Under the pieces are notes generated by a model. It did not search any database. It was not told the origin of the DNA and saw only the letters and a program-made list of their open reading frames with translations. Positions 24,218 through 35,981 of a DNA stretch of 64,000 bases are shown here, piece after piece; positions within the stretch are counted from its first letter, which is position 1; the number at the start of each line of letters is the position of its first letter. The position numbers were made by a program, and so were the translations under genes. Source of the DNA: Vermamoeba vermiformis (Eukaryota; Tubulinea; Echinamoebida); NCBI GenBank assembly GCA_045837725.1, contig JBEWZL010000102.1, forward strand, positions 186,001 through 250,000. The letters run 5' to 3'.

Positions 24218-25372
24218 TCACTGTGCAGGCTGATTGTTGTTGTTGAGATAGCCCACGAGCAGTTGCAGCTGTTCGGGCGTGGAGTCAGGTGCAGGGATCA
24301 CTTGCGGCAGGACCAGTGCTTGACCTGCACCCTCGCCTAACGAGGTCACTTTGGTGCGTGCTCCACCTGACTGGTCTTGTCGTTGCGTGGTCTGATCTAA
24401 TGCGAGTGACACGTGTCAGCATTCATCACGTGACATGCAGCCAGGCTGACAACTTATGTGCAGCCAATCACGTACCGATCAGCGGTGTGAAGCGCACTGT
24501 GCCCAGATCTTTCACGGTGATTTCACCGCCCGGCAGCTTGTCCACTTGCAGGTAGCGGTGGAAGGCAGTGCTGGGACCAACAGGCAGCAACAATCGACCG
24601 CCCTCGCGCAGCTGATCTACCAGGGCACGCGGTATCTCTGCAGCCGCGGCACCGACGTAAATAGCGTCGTAGGGACCATGCTCACTCCACCCTGCAAAGC
24701 CATCGCCCGCTGCACTGAGGATTAGTGGCAGTGCCTAGATCACGACGTACTGACCTTTGATGGTGATGCGCGAGACAATGTTCGGATCTGCTGTTTGAAT
24801 ATTTGCGTGCGCTTGATCAACGAGCTCTGCAATGTGTTCGACGCCGTAGACGTGTCCTGTAGGACCGACCAGATGGGCAAAACACGCGCACATGTAGCCT
24901 GAACCCGCGCCAACATCTAAGACACGAGCACCTGGCTTAATGACTTCGCTCAATATTTCCAGACCAATTGCGTGCTGTGGAAATAATAATAATTAAATTT
25001 CAAAATTGAATACGCGTTCAGCTAAACAAAATCACTCACCATATGGGGTGCACTCAATGTTGCGTTGAACCCTTCATAATTATAACGCTTAATATTGAGT
25101 ATTTATGGCATAGAAATCATACCGATCGGCTGTGCTTTATCCTCATAAGGCTCATCTTGTCCTTGCACGTAACGAGCTCGATCGACTTTCAACATCGCTG
25201 TTTCAACAGCACTCGATTGAATATGACGCTTTTCCTTTAAATAAGCCACCAGGCGAGCGTTGCTGCGGATCCTCTTGTCACTCTTCGTTCCGACAGAGAG
25301 GTACAGGATCGCACCAACCGTCGATGCTGCAGCTACAGGCACTATATACCTAATGTACTTTGACCAATCCAT
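24218..25372 (-). CDS. PCMT1: Protein-L-isoaspartate O-methyltransferase with N-terminal membrane anchor
   Basis: Exons 25372-25129, 25071-25040, 24974-24755, 24709-24476, 24396-24218. The core has AQPIGFNATLSAPHMHAIGLE, the SAM site VLDVGAGSGYMCACFA, and YDAIYVGAAAAEIPRALVDQL, close to animal PCMT1. The enzyme repairs isoaspartyl residues in aged proteins. Here a hydrophobic segment (IVPVAAASTVGAILYLSVG) at residues 9-28 precedes the domain, so it is probably membrane-tethered, whereas most PIMTs are cytosolic. The second exon's acceptor is after ATTATGAAG; an earlier AG gives a stop. The C-terminal tail is Gln/Asn-rich. Confidence 0.88.
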
Positions 25373-25602
25373 AGCGATGGGATCAGGTGTGTTGCAGATG
25401 CGGAAGTAAATTTCAAAAATGAACACTGCCCACCATGCCTGCTACCACTTACTTAGCTGCACCCGAACTACTCTGGGCTGGGTAAGATGAAGGTGGATAA
25501 CGGTCATAAAGACGAGAAAGTCGCGCAACGCTTTTGCTTCAACGCTCCCACAATAATATTTTTACGATGGCAGCGGAGCTATAACACGGTGGTTACGATC
25601 TA

Positions 25603-25633
25603 CTCAACAATTGACCTCTTCGGAGGTCATCTG

Positions 25634-25666
<33 letters not shown>

Positions 25667-25719
25667 GGCCCCTGCGCAAGGATGACACGCAAAATCGAGA
25701 AGCTGTCAACTTTTTTTTT
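25603..25719 (+). ncRNA. RNU6: U6 spliceosomal snRNA, copy 2
   Basis: Identical to copy 1 from CTCAACAATTGACC to the terminal T run (25711-25719). It carries the ACAGAGA box and the AGCATGGCCCC segment. The upstream AGCTATAACA element is shared with copy 1 at nearly the same distance, while the rest of the flank differs. That supports a compact external promoter. It lies between the divergent PIMT and ASH2L genes. Confidence 0.96.
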
Positions 25720-25975
25720 GCTTTTTTGCCTCGAGAGGACTTGAGGTTGCGATCCGCCTGATCTTGCATCATCAAACTAGCACCGCTCACAAACGAAGGG
25801 TATTTGTGGTCTGCAGTCGAATTAGACCGAGGTGCAACGGGTTACATTAGGAAACAAAACCACGTGCCCGCCAGATTCATTCTCGTCACAGTCTGTTTGC
25901 TGCACACCTCATTACAACACTTCAATCACATATATGCAAATAACCATCTAATCATAGTACACAGTAACCTACCAG

Positions 25976-28107
25976 ATGAACGATTTCAATGGGTTCTTGG
26001 ATCACCACCCAAGTGAGTATTTTAACTGACATTAATGCGTGATATATTCCAAATAATATATAAAAAAATATATCAAGGCTCGTTTTGATATTTTACCGTT
26101 ACTTCTGCAGATCTCATATATTAACGAGAAATTTACTAATTCCTGAAATTAAATAGATAATAATGTGGATGATTTATATCCTCATGACGGGGGAATGGAG
26201 GGATATATGGACGATCAAATGATGGATGAGGAACAAGATGATAACCGCGAAGAGTGGATGGAGGAAGAGGAAGAAGACAATTACAGCGACATGAGTGCGT
26301 ACGGAGATGAACCAACCAAAAAAGGTTCAGACGTGCGCACGAGTGCTGCACCACCACTGACAGCGAGTCAGGGCGGAGAAGTGAAGTTGGTGATTAAGCC
26401 TCAAATGCAGGGCAATCCCATGGCGATCAAGTGCTACTGCTCCGACACCACACCGAGTCCCGCACTCACCTCCACAGTAGATCTCAGATGTGCTGCGTGC
26501 GGAGGATTCTTTCATCAGCGATGTCTCAAGAACCCCGCGCTGATCCGACCGCGTCCCTTGCCCGGTGACTGGGGCTACAAATTCATCTGCGCCAACTGCT
26601 CGGACAAGAAGACTGAAGAGTTCAGTCTCATTGGCAAGGGCTGGGCGGACATTGCACACGTCACACTCTACAATCTCAAACTGCACGCCATTGAACGCGG
26701 ACAACCTGACCGTGTCTTCTACCGCTTCAAAGAAGAGATTTGCAACTTTATTGATCAGAACTGGGAGTCACTCTGCTTCGAAAAGACGCGCACCATCACT
26801 TGGAACAACACTGTCGGAGGCTCACTCTCCACGCACTCGCACACTTTTCAGAACGGTGCTGACACCATGGCCTCAGCTGGCTGGTGGGGTCTGCGCTCAT
26901 ATGAGAACCCATTTTTACTCAAACTACTCGATCCGACCCTGAACAGGTATGTTTTAACAGTCTCACTGTACCACCCATTCAGATCTGACTCGCCCACAGC
27001 ACCAAGAAGAAGAAGGGCCCGGCGACCAAGAAACAGAACACACTCACACAGTCAGGCAACAAGCGCGGCAGACCAAAGCGCGAGACTGCTGTGGGAGATC
27101 GCGAATTTGTTCCTGAAGGCACTAACTTGGCTGAACGACGTCGCAAACCTCGTCAAGCCCCTGCTCAACCAGTGATGGTGTCGAAGAGCTACTACCAACC
27201 ACTCGCGACTAAATACACGCAGTTGTGTGTGGCCAAAGAGAACTCTGCGCCACAAATGATCATCTCACCGGATATGCTCACCGTGCGCAATGAGAAGGGT
27301 TACTGCATGGCACGAGCATCGTTCGGCGTCAGTTCCCCCGCTGAGCTGTACGCAGCAGGAGTGATACCCGCCCCTACAGTACCTACTGGCTGGTACTACG
27401 AGGTGCTGATCAAAGAGGGGGACCGCAGCAGCATCACCCTCATGGACAACTCCAAGCGTACTCTGCCACCACCTGCTTGGCGCTTGGGTTGGTCGAGCGA
27501 GAAGGGTGACTTGCAAGCCCCCGTAGGATATGACAAACACTCGTATTCTTATCGCAACAGCGACGGTGCGGTCATGCACAAGTCCCGATCGAGGCAGTAC
27601 GGTGAAGGATTTCAAAAGGACGATGTAATCGGCTTCTTTATTCTACTAACAGACACAAACGAGTCAATAATGGAAGAAGAAGAGGTGCCACCACCACCCA
27701 CGTCAGTGTCGGCTGTGGGCAAGAAGAAAATTGTTAGCGTCGACCTCAACACTGGAAGCCAGATACAATTTTTTAAGAATGGAGTCTCGCAAGGCATTGC
27801 TTTTGAGAGCATATACAAAGCAACTTATTATCCGGCAGTATCACTATTTTACAATGCAGCCGTTACATTCAACTTTGGTCCGGAATTTAAATACCCGCCG
27901 AAGAATTTTAATGTGCCTTACAAGCCCTGTTCAGACCTGCTCGAATTGCACGCAGCGATTGCTAAGAAAAAAGAAGAAGAAGAGGCGAAACGACGAGCTG
28001 AGATGGAGGCTAGTGCAGCAGCAGCAGATGCGGCTAACAACACAGAAGTCACGGTGACAGAAGTAACGGATACCCATATGCCATTAGAACCATTGCTGCC
28101 ACAGTAA
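25976..28107 (+). CDS. ASH2L: ASH2L, COMPASS/MLL histone H3K4 methyltransferase subunit
   Basis: Exons 25976-26012, 26157-26946, 27000-28107. An acidic N terminus precedes an atypical PHD-like zinc finger (KCYCSD...LRCAACGGFFHQRCL...FICANC). The winged helix follows (GKGWADIAHVTLYNLKL, YRFKEEICNFIDQNWESLC), then a basic linker (KKKKGPATKKQ, GNKRGRPKRE). The C-terminal SPRY domain contains GWYYEVLI, AWRLGWSSEKGDLQAPVGYDKHSYSY, and IQFFKNGVSQGIAF, ending with a highly charged helix. ASH2L binds RBBP5 and DPY30 and stimulates Set1/MLL. The domain order equals animal ASH2L, and length (about 640) is normal. Confidence 0.95.
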
Positions 28108-28175
28108 ATAAATTACCGCCTTTGTAACTGCGGACTACGTCCATATCCAAACCAAAACGTTTATGAGTCCTACAA

Positions 28176-28601
28176 TCAATCGTCCTTGTATTGTTGCTCG
28201 AGTTGCCGTAGCAACTTGATACCTTCACGGTACTCGTAGAGACCCAAACCAATGGCGAGGCATACAAATGCAATGACCATTATTGATGCGCCAGCTGAGA
28301 GACTACTCATTGCTAGCCCAAGAGTGATGAAGGACGCGCCATTGGACAGCAGACTGACGTACAGAAAAACTCCCGTCCTTCTAGCCGGCAAGTAAGGTTT
28401 GCCCACCATTAACGCCAGCTCCACTTGAATGAGAACGCTTATTATGTTAGCCATCGCGGCTACGGCAGAGCCGATTGCAAAAGCCAGCACAATTGGGGCG
28501 AGCGGACTTGCCTGTAGCAGGTACGTAGCGCATACCAAGAGGATGTCGGTAATTAGCAGTGTTGCCATCACAAAAATTACAAATTTCGCTACGCTCGCCA
28601 T
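28176..28601 (-). CDS. Small four-helix membrane protein, function unknown
   Basis: An intronless ORF of 141 residues with four hydrophobic helices: FVIFVMATLLITDILLVCAT, PIVLAFAIGSAVAAMANII, YVSLLSNGASFITLGLAMS, ASIMVIAFVCLAIGLGLYEY. A charged C-terminal tail (EGIKLLRQLEQQYKDD) follows. The layout resembles MARVEL/tetraspan-type proteins, but I see no diagnostic motif. It is convergent with ASH2L, with only about 70 bp between stops. Confidence 0.7.
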   Translation of the reverse strand: MASVAKFVIFVMATLLITDILLVCATYLLQASPLAPIVLAFAIGSAVAAMANIISVLIQVELALMVGKPYLPARRTGVFLYVSLLSNGASFITLGLAMSSLSAGASIMVIAFVCLAIGLGLYEYREGIKLLRQLEQQYKDD

Positions 28602-29152
28602 TGCGCCTGTTCAGCCGTAGAGATAAGTAAACTACAACGCAAATCCAGTCGGTCCTTTAAATAATTTCGACAGTCAATTCCACCTAATATTTGTTATTGC
28701 TGGAATAATAGTGATTATGCTTTATGAAATTGCACAAATAACATGAAGCATGACTTATTATTTCAATTGCAAAATGAAAAATGAAGTTTTTATGTACAAA
28801 AAGTCACGTGTTCTGTTCTTCAGGAGAACATATCGCGAGCAATATTTTATTTTCGCCAGCCCGTAGAAAGTGAAACAGAGGAAAGATACACCAAGAATTA
28901 TTGCACTAATTGGTGGTCTGATTATAGATCTGTTCTCGTCCCTTTGTAGCCTATTCAAGCTTTAAATTTATTCAAACCACGTCAAAGGTTTATTTCAAGC
29001 AGGAGTTAATTTGACCATTTTATGAGTACGTATAATTAATGCTAATTTTTTTACTACGATTTTTTAATATTTTTTCGAGTTGATCGACGTTTTTTCTTCG
29101 GTAATGTAAAAATTGGTACTAACGGCAATTATTTACTAAAAACTATAGAAAG
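28602..29152. other. AT-rich divergent gap
   Basis: The gap separates two divergent genes. A 66-codon minus-strand frame (28758-28958) with one transmembrane stretch (ISAIILGVSFLCFTFYGLA) could be a tiny membrane protein gene. Its composition is AT-rich and I recognise no family. The rest is A/T-rich sequence with no repeats I can define. Confidence 0.35.
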
Positions 29153-32015
29153 ATGAATATGGAAGCTGGATTAGATGCCTATCAGGATTCCGCGCATTCG
29201 TAAGTTTAACCTCTCCAGATGGGATCGAATCTTCGCAATATTTTTTTTGCAATTTTAAGAACCTCGCTGACTTGATTTAACTATGTAGCGAGTTCTTAGC
29301 GCGCATGTTAGAGCTCAAGCAAAAGTTCATGGAGGCGAAGAAACAAACCGAAGCTAAACCTACAAGCCCGCCAACTATGAATGTTCCAGTAAGTAAATCT
29401 GATGTTCGGTAGCCCTTTTTCTAATGGCTTCTATATGACCATTATACATCGGTTGTATTTTTAATGAACATTAATTAATTGACTTTTTGGATCAAGTCCC
29501 CGCAGACAAGCCAAAATAGTCCGCCGCTTCCGATCCAGAACCAATTTCAAAATAAGAAGAGACCTGCTTCTAATGATAGTTTCGATCAACGAAGACGAAA
29601 GAAGCGAAAAGTAGTTGAATCCGACAAAGTTCAAGGTACGTCATCGAACCGAAATCCGACGCGCGAAAACTAAATTTGTTATCTTACGTAGAACTATTGA
29701 AGCAAATTATAGAAGAGCATGGTGGTTCTTGCCATTTGGAAACAATCGTCGAATATGTCCGTCGGGTACGTCGATAAATCCGAAATCTGGAATTAAATCT
29801 TTTTGACCGCCGAACAATCATTCTCATGTCGGAGAAATTATAATAAGACAATTTTTGTCATTTTTTGCTTCTTTAATCACTAAATCCGATTTAATTCCAG
29901 CAAGCTCAAGTGACCGATCTATTTCCGCCTGAAGACCGTAAGTGTTGTTAATATTACACTGATATTAGTGACCATATGTAGCGTAACGTGCTACTAATGT
30001 GGTGTTCAGGTGCGGATGTGAAAGAGATCAAGAAACAAGTCAAATATCTGCTGCAGAACTTGCAGGACTCGATGAACACACTCATCTTCACGCAAGACTC
30101 GTACAAGGACGGCTGTTGGCTCCTCAATCCTGATCTCAAGAAGCCGAGCGAGGTACGTGCTGCGGGGAATGATCATCCGAGCTTCGAACTGACACGTGTC
30201 AACAGAGTGACAGCAGCAATCCGCTGATGACTACAGAGACGTTGACGGGCCCCCTCAGCGACGGAGACTACAGCATTCGTAAGTACACTGCACCCTCCTC
30301 TCGTGTAGCTCACACCTGCGCCAGGCTCGATTGACGATGTGATCACCAACGCACTCGAGAAGAATGACGGCACAGCGCACATTGACGTCATCAACGACTA
30401 CGTGTTCAAGAACTGGGACCGCAAGATGTCGAGTGGCAAGTTCATGACTGACGAGCAACTCAAAGAGCGGATCCGCACCACCCTCGATACACACCCGAAA
30501 TTCATGCGCGATCCTATCAGCGACAACAAATACATTCTCACCAATCGAAAGAAGCGACGCGTAAGTCGTGCTGGTGGTCCTGAGGATCACATGCTGACAG
30601 TCTACCAGGGCTCATACAACACTAACAACGGCAACAACAACCTCAATAACAGCAGCAATGGCAACAAGCGCGGTGCACCAGGCCGCAAGAAGAAGTACGA
30701 CTCAGACAACGAGGACAGTGTGCGTTCTAAGCGCACGAGCACGAACAGTTTAAGCTCGCTGTCGAATTACAATCCACACATCAAGAAAGATCCGCCTGCA
30801 CCGTCAGAGGGTTATCAGTGCAGCTGTGGCCGCGCATACAACAGTCAAGAAGTGCTCAAGACTGGTGCTATTTGGTACTACGGCCCACACCCCAGCACGT
30901 GGATGTGTGCACCGTGCGGCAGTCGCTGGTCCAAAGAACACGCTTGTCCCGTGTGTGGTCGCGTGTATGACTCGCACCACTTGGACCTCGACAAAGACGA
31001 GGACGAAGAAGACGAGGAGGACGATGATGACGAGGACGAGGATGAGGACGAAGACGAAGAGGGCGAGTGGATTCAATGCGATCAGTGCAGTCGGTGGGTG
31101 ATGTGCAAGTGCGACGGCATCAACGACCTCTCCATCTACGACGACTCCAATCCCAATCACTTGCCCTACTTGTGTCCCATGTGTCGCAATGAACAGGCCG
31201 AGAAACCACTCGTATTCCACACGCGTCAACAGTTCCAAGTGTGGGTCAAGACCAACACGCGCAATCGTCGCATGCTGCGTCACAGCAGCGGCGCTACGAC
31301 GACACAGACCACGAACACAACTGTCACCACCACGACACGTGCCAAGCCCGAAGATGAGAACGAGTTGAAGCGAAGGAGGAAGACAGGTGCAGGCACAGTG
31401 ACGCAGAGCACAGCTACGGTGACGACACAGACCAATGTGACCGTCACACCACAACCCACCAGTCACGCGCACACCATGGGCGTCACTTCTCGCGTGCAGA
31501 CTGTTGTACACCAACAGCTGAACGATGTGAATATGGGTAAGTACTGCACAGCGCAGTGCACGTGCGAGAGTGCTAATGTCTTGCTAGAAACAGAGATGAG
31601 TCGTCCATTGTTGCACACACGATTGCTGGACAAATTGCCGCACACAGATTGTAAAATAACATTGATCGAGCGAGAACTGTTGCGCGGTGTGGATCAGCAG
31701 CGTGAAGAGAGCGATGAGCGGTGGACAAAAGCCAAGTTTGAGAAGACATCGGTCGTCGAGCGCAAATTCGTGGAAGAAATCAGCAGAATACGCGAGTACT
31801 TGGTGCAGACTCGCAATTCACTGTGGGACCGCAGCCAAAAAGATCTAGAGCGGCAGATTGACAAGCTGAAAAAAGAGAAGAAGGTGCTCGACGAGAAGAT
31901 TGAAGCGCAGCTCATAGATCAGTTCCGCGTCTATTTTCAGAAGAAGTTAGATAATTTCAATGCGCAGATGGATAGTATATTAAACAACTCCGATGATGTG
32001 GATACGAGTGCGTAA
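29153..32015 (+). CDS. Winged-helix and PHD-finger nuclear protein, unassigned
   Basis: Exons 29153-29199, 29289-29388, 29506-29636, 29692-29765, 29901-29937, 30010-30152, 30206-30278, 30325-31536, 31588-32015; the last intron (51 nt) is optional because it stays open. A basic region (NKKRPASN..RRRKKRK) is followed by a short helix-turn-helix-like element (LLKQIIEEHGGSCHLETIV). A second helical module follows (SIDDVITNALEKNDGTAHID), resembling a winged helix. A cysteine-rich block (YQCSCGRAYNS, WMCAPCGSRW, HACPVCGRVYDS) and an acidic run precede the PHD finger (EWIQCDQCSRWVMCKCDG, YLCPMC). A C-terminal coiled coil (SQKDLERQIDKLKKEKKVLD) ends it. Probably a chromatin reader; I could not match it to a named family. 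Confidence 0.8.
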
Positions 32016-32103
32016 TGGTACCTCGTGTCGTATTGTCACATAATTGTAATTAATAAACAAAGTGTATACAATAGTTTTTATAAATCACACACGCCTGCCG
32101 TGC

Positions 32104-33863
32104 TCACTTCTTCTTGCTGTGCAGGATCTGGTAGCGATTGATCGCTCCTTGCGCCGCTTTGTTGCCGTACTTTTGTTTGAGTTCCGCTGAAGTCACCCAC
32201 GTCTTTGTGCCTCCCGCGCTGCTCACTCGCCACTCAGTGCTGCCTGCAATATCGCGCACACCGACAATAGACACTTCTGTAGTCTTGTCTGCACCACTCT
32301 TTCTGCGCGAGCTCTTCGTCTCGGCACTCTTCTTGTTCTTGCCGCGCTGTTCGACTTGCGCGCTATCAGAACTCGAAGACTCATCTTCACTGCTCTCTGA
32401 GGACTCTGTGCGTGTCTCGTGCTGCTGTTGCTTGCCAGTGCTCTTCTTGCCCGAGCGAGGTTGCGTGGGACTCTTGCTCTGACGCGGCGTCTTTTGTGCG
32501 CTGCTCTGTTGTTTGCTCGCTGATCGTGTGCGCACACGTGGTGTGGGCTGTTCATCGCTGTCATCTTCGTCCTCGCCCTGCTCTTCGTCCTCATCGTCCT
32601 CGTGCTCCTCGACTTGTTCTTCAACTTCTTCCTCATCATCTTCTTCCTCTTCTTCTTCAGTGCGTGCTGCTCTTCCTCCCGACACGCGACGTCGTTTGTT
32701 CGGACGAGGACTCGCTGAGGTAGATCTTCTGCGCTTGTTCGTGCTGGGTGTGTTGCCGCGTGATTGACGCTGATTGGCGCGCATGTCTTCAATTCTGCGC
32801 TTCAGTTCGCGGATCTCCACATCGCGCGCGTGCAGTTCAGCTTCGAGTTCACGCATGCGCACAGCCATCGAATCTACTTCAGCCTTGCGCGTGAGAGCAG
32901 CTTGTTTGTACAGCGTGATGGCTTGCTGCACCTTCTTGCTGTCACTCTGCTCCAGGGCGCGTTGTGCCTCACGCAATGCACCGCGCAGCAGTTCAATCTC
33001 CTCTTGCGCACTCACTGCACTCTCCTCGTCACTCGCGTAGTGTTTGCGCGGTGAGGCACGAGGTTTGACACGTGTCACCTCTGGCTCTTCAATCTCCTCA
33101 ATCACGTGGTCCTGTTCGTGAACCTCTTCTTCACTGACCTGCGCGGACAATTCGTCAGCGGTCATGAAGCGACGACGAGTGCGGCGGTGCACTTCATTCA
33201 CGAACAGTTCGCCTGCCAGATCTGTCGCCAATCGCCTTTCATTGTCGCGCACAGTGATGTCCGCGCCGTTGTTGAGCAGCAGCACCGCAATGTCGAGCTG
33301 TTGTGCTTGAAAGGCGCAGTGCAGTGGTGTCGTGCCGTTGCGTGCGCGCGCATTCACATTGGCTTTGTGTTGGATCAGCTTGAAGGCGAGGGGCTTGGAG
33401 ACCTTAGCTGCATAGTGCAGTGGAGAGCGACCTTCTTTGTCCCTGGCAGTGGATAAATAACGACTCTCATATGCAAAGCCTTGCGCACGTACCCGAGATT
33501 GACATTCGCGCCGTTGTTGATTAGCCACTCGACGCAGTTCACTTGATTAAAACTGATGGCAGCTAATAGGGCAGTGGTGCCCGATACATCTGTACAGTAA
33601 ATTATCAGTACTTAGTCTCTTCGATAGTAGTTGTACAAATTAGCAGAATTTACTCGGCGCTAGGGTTAGGGTTTGAAGAAAATTAATTACCCAAAATTGC
33701 AAATGCGATCAAATTAAATACCAATATACAAATACGAGCGATGCTTACCATATGACACATTTACATCAAGGTTGTATCGGCGCATTAATGCTTGCATCTT
33801 GCTCAGTTCGCCCAATTGCGCGAAACCGATGAACTTAATAATCTGGTCATCTTGGTCAGCCAT
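32104..33863 (-). CDS. Ankyrin-repeat protein with coiled coil, acidic tract and C-terminal beta module
   Basis: Exons 33863-33749, 33589-33493, 33442-32104. Four ankyrin repeats are seen (GTTALLAAISFNQVNCVEWL, EGRSPLHYAAKVSKPLAF, NGTTPLHCAFQAQQLDIAVL). A coiled coil of about 100 residues follows (LRGALREAQRALEQSDSKK). Then come Arg/Lys clusters (KRRRSTSASPRPNKRRR), a Glu/Asp tract, and a Ser/Lys-rich region. The C terminus (DIAGSTEWRVSSAGGTKTW and the helix after it) looks like a small chromo-type beta-barrel-plus-helix. The nuclear signals suggest a nuclear protein. Divergent from the propeller gene at 34047, with a 180-bp gap. Confidence 0.8.
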
Positions 33864-34046
33864 TTTGTGCTAGGATGTAATATCAGCTTGATAGATGCTT
33901 TGTGGTGCAGCGAGTGATTGAGAATCAAATCTTCTTTCGATTCAATTTTGGCGCCGAATCGAAATCATTCGAACACGGATCGAACACCACCGCTCGGACT
34001 CAGTCCGTACCTTAATTGTATCCTCCGAAGAAGCACTGCTCGTGGA

Positions 34047-35866
34047 ATGCAGCTCAATCACGTCACGAAGCTCAGCCAAGTGCCGCGATCAGGTCTCAAC
34101 AACTCACTGGTGCACATTAAGGGCTGTATTGTTGCATTAATTACCGACAACAATGCGATTTATTTCTACGAATATAGACACCATGGTAGAGAGCTGCACT
34201 TGCGCGATCAGATCCTCTTCTCGTCCCCGTTGATTGAGATCGAGTCTGTCGCGCTGTCCACGGACGAACAGTGGCTCATCATTGCGACTAGCAGCGCACT
34301 GACCACACTCACTGACTCTGCGCGACCAGCGGTGCATTTGTACAAGGTACCAATTACCTCTTGGTAGTGACAGTTCTGACCGCTGCGCAGGTGTTGGATC
34401 TGACGCGTTCACTGAACGACACCGAGTCACGTGCCATGTTCAGTGCAGTCACGTGTTTTTCAGTGTATTTTCAGCCCAAGACTGTTGCAGCCACACCGAT
34501 CGATCAACAAGAACTCTTGCTGGCAGTGGGTGGTGGCAATGGTGTCGAGTTATTCCGCTGTTCACTGACCGACAAGCACGTGACACCAATGAGATTGCTG
34601 CACGACGCCACGAGCATCAATCACGTGACTTTTGACACTAGCGGTCACTACCTGGCCATTGTACGTGTCACTGATTGACAGCTGGTATTGACACTTGCCT
34701 TTTTAGGTAGCAGCAGATGGCCACGTGGGAGTGTGGTCACGTGACAAGTTACTGACGAGTGCGGGACACATTGATTGGTTCGATCACGTGACCTCGGAGC
34801 GCATCACTGATTTGCAGTTCGGGGGTGACCTGCAACGACCTCTGCTGGCACTCAGCACGTGGGACGGACAACTCTTTGTGTACGCCCGTGACACGCAAGG
34901 TGGCACCTGGCAACACGTGGCAATGAATTTGCTGCTGACACGCCAAGAGAAGAACACGAACAACCCTGGTGGATTTATTCAGTTCAGCGGGCGCTATCTC
35001 GTCACGTGCTTGCAAGATCAGATCGTCTTGTCTGACACGTGTCAAAATGCGATCCACAAGGTGACGCGAGTGCCACTTAAGGACAGCACAGACTGCGTTA
35101 AAGGTGTGACCCTGGTAGATGTCAATGAGGTGACACGTGCTGTATTGGTGCTCACTCGATCACGTGACTTGCACTGCATGACACTGCCACTGCCACTTTC
35201 CATATCTGGCAATGAGTGTTGCATCGCCCAGCACGCAGACGTGGAGTTGTATTTGCAGCACGCAGCAGACTGGCGCCATTCACCTTTGCAGCTGTCACTG
35301 CACTCTGCCACTAGATACGTGTCATTCGCATGTCCGCACGTCAGTTACGAGATGTTGGGCACCTCTGTCACGTGTGCTGTCACGCTGTCACACGTGTGTC
35401 TCGCTGTCGGGTCACAACTGCTGCTGTACGAGACTGCAAATGACACGTGGCGAGATATTTTCACTGAACAGCCTGTAGTTGCCGTCTGTTTCATGAACGG
35501 TGAGTGATAGCTGTGTGTGGTCAGTACTTAATTCTTTGCTGCGCAGATCACGTGGTGGCACTGCTCGAGAGTCACGCGCTAGTCACGTGGCAGCTATCGA
35601 CATTGAAACAGAAGAGCTGTGTGAACCTAAAAATAGACTCTCAGTCACGTGGTACTTTTTTGCTTTCACAGGGAGACTTCTGCTGCGTTGTGCGATGGCA
35701 GAATGACACGTGTCATTTGGAATTCATGACGGTGTCTGACATCGGTCTCAAATTACATTCGACTGCCCGATACGAGCACGTGACTGAGGTGCGGTACACT
35801 ACCTGTCGGAACCTGCAAATGACATGTGCCAGCGGAGAAACTCTCTCGATCGAATGGCCAAATTAA
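34047..35866 (+). CDS. Beta-propeller (WD40-like) protein, unassigned
   Basis: Exons 34047-34346, 34391-34660, 34707-35499, 35547-35866. About 560 residues of beta-propeller-like blades (SINHVTFDTSGHYLAI, AADGHVGVWSRDKL, LALSTWDGQLFVYARD). WD repeats are degenerate and no partner motif is visible, so the role is unknown. The coding sequence is the richest in the window for the palindrome CACGTG (about 22 copies between 34.43 and 35.79 kb) and has two copies of TGACACGTGTCA. The start was chosen at the first ATG of the open block; the frame extends about 130 bases upstream with no ATG. Confidence 0.8.
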
Positions 35867-35981
35867 AAATAGATTGTAAATAACCTCATTTGTACAAAAA
35901 ACAAAGCGCTTTTCTCTATTGAACAATTAATACAAGCGAGCACTCCTCGGTGCCCAAATATAGTCAAACAATCACGTGACT

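Noticed and set aside
33650-33680. TTAGGG-like words (CTAGGGTTAGGGTTT)
   Set aside because: Only two units, in an intron of the ankyrin gene. Too short for telomeric DNA.
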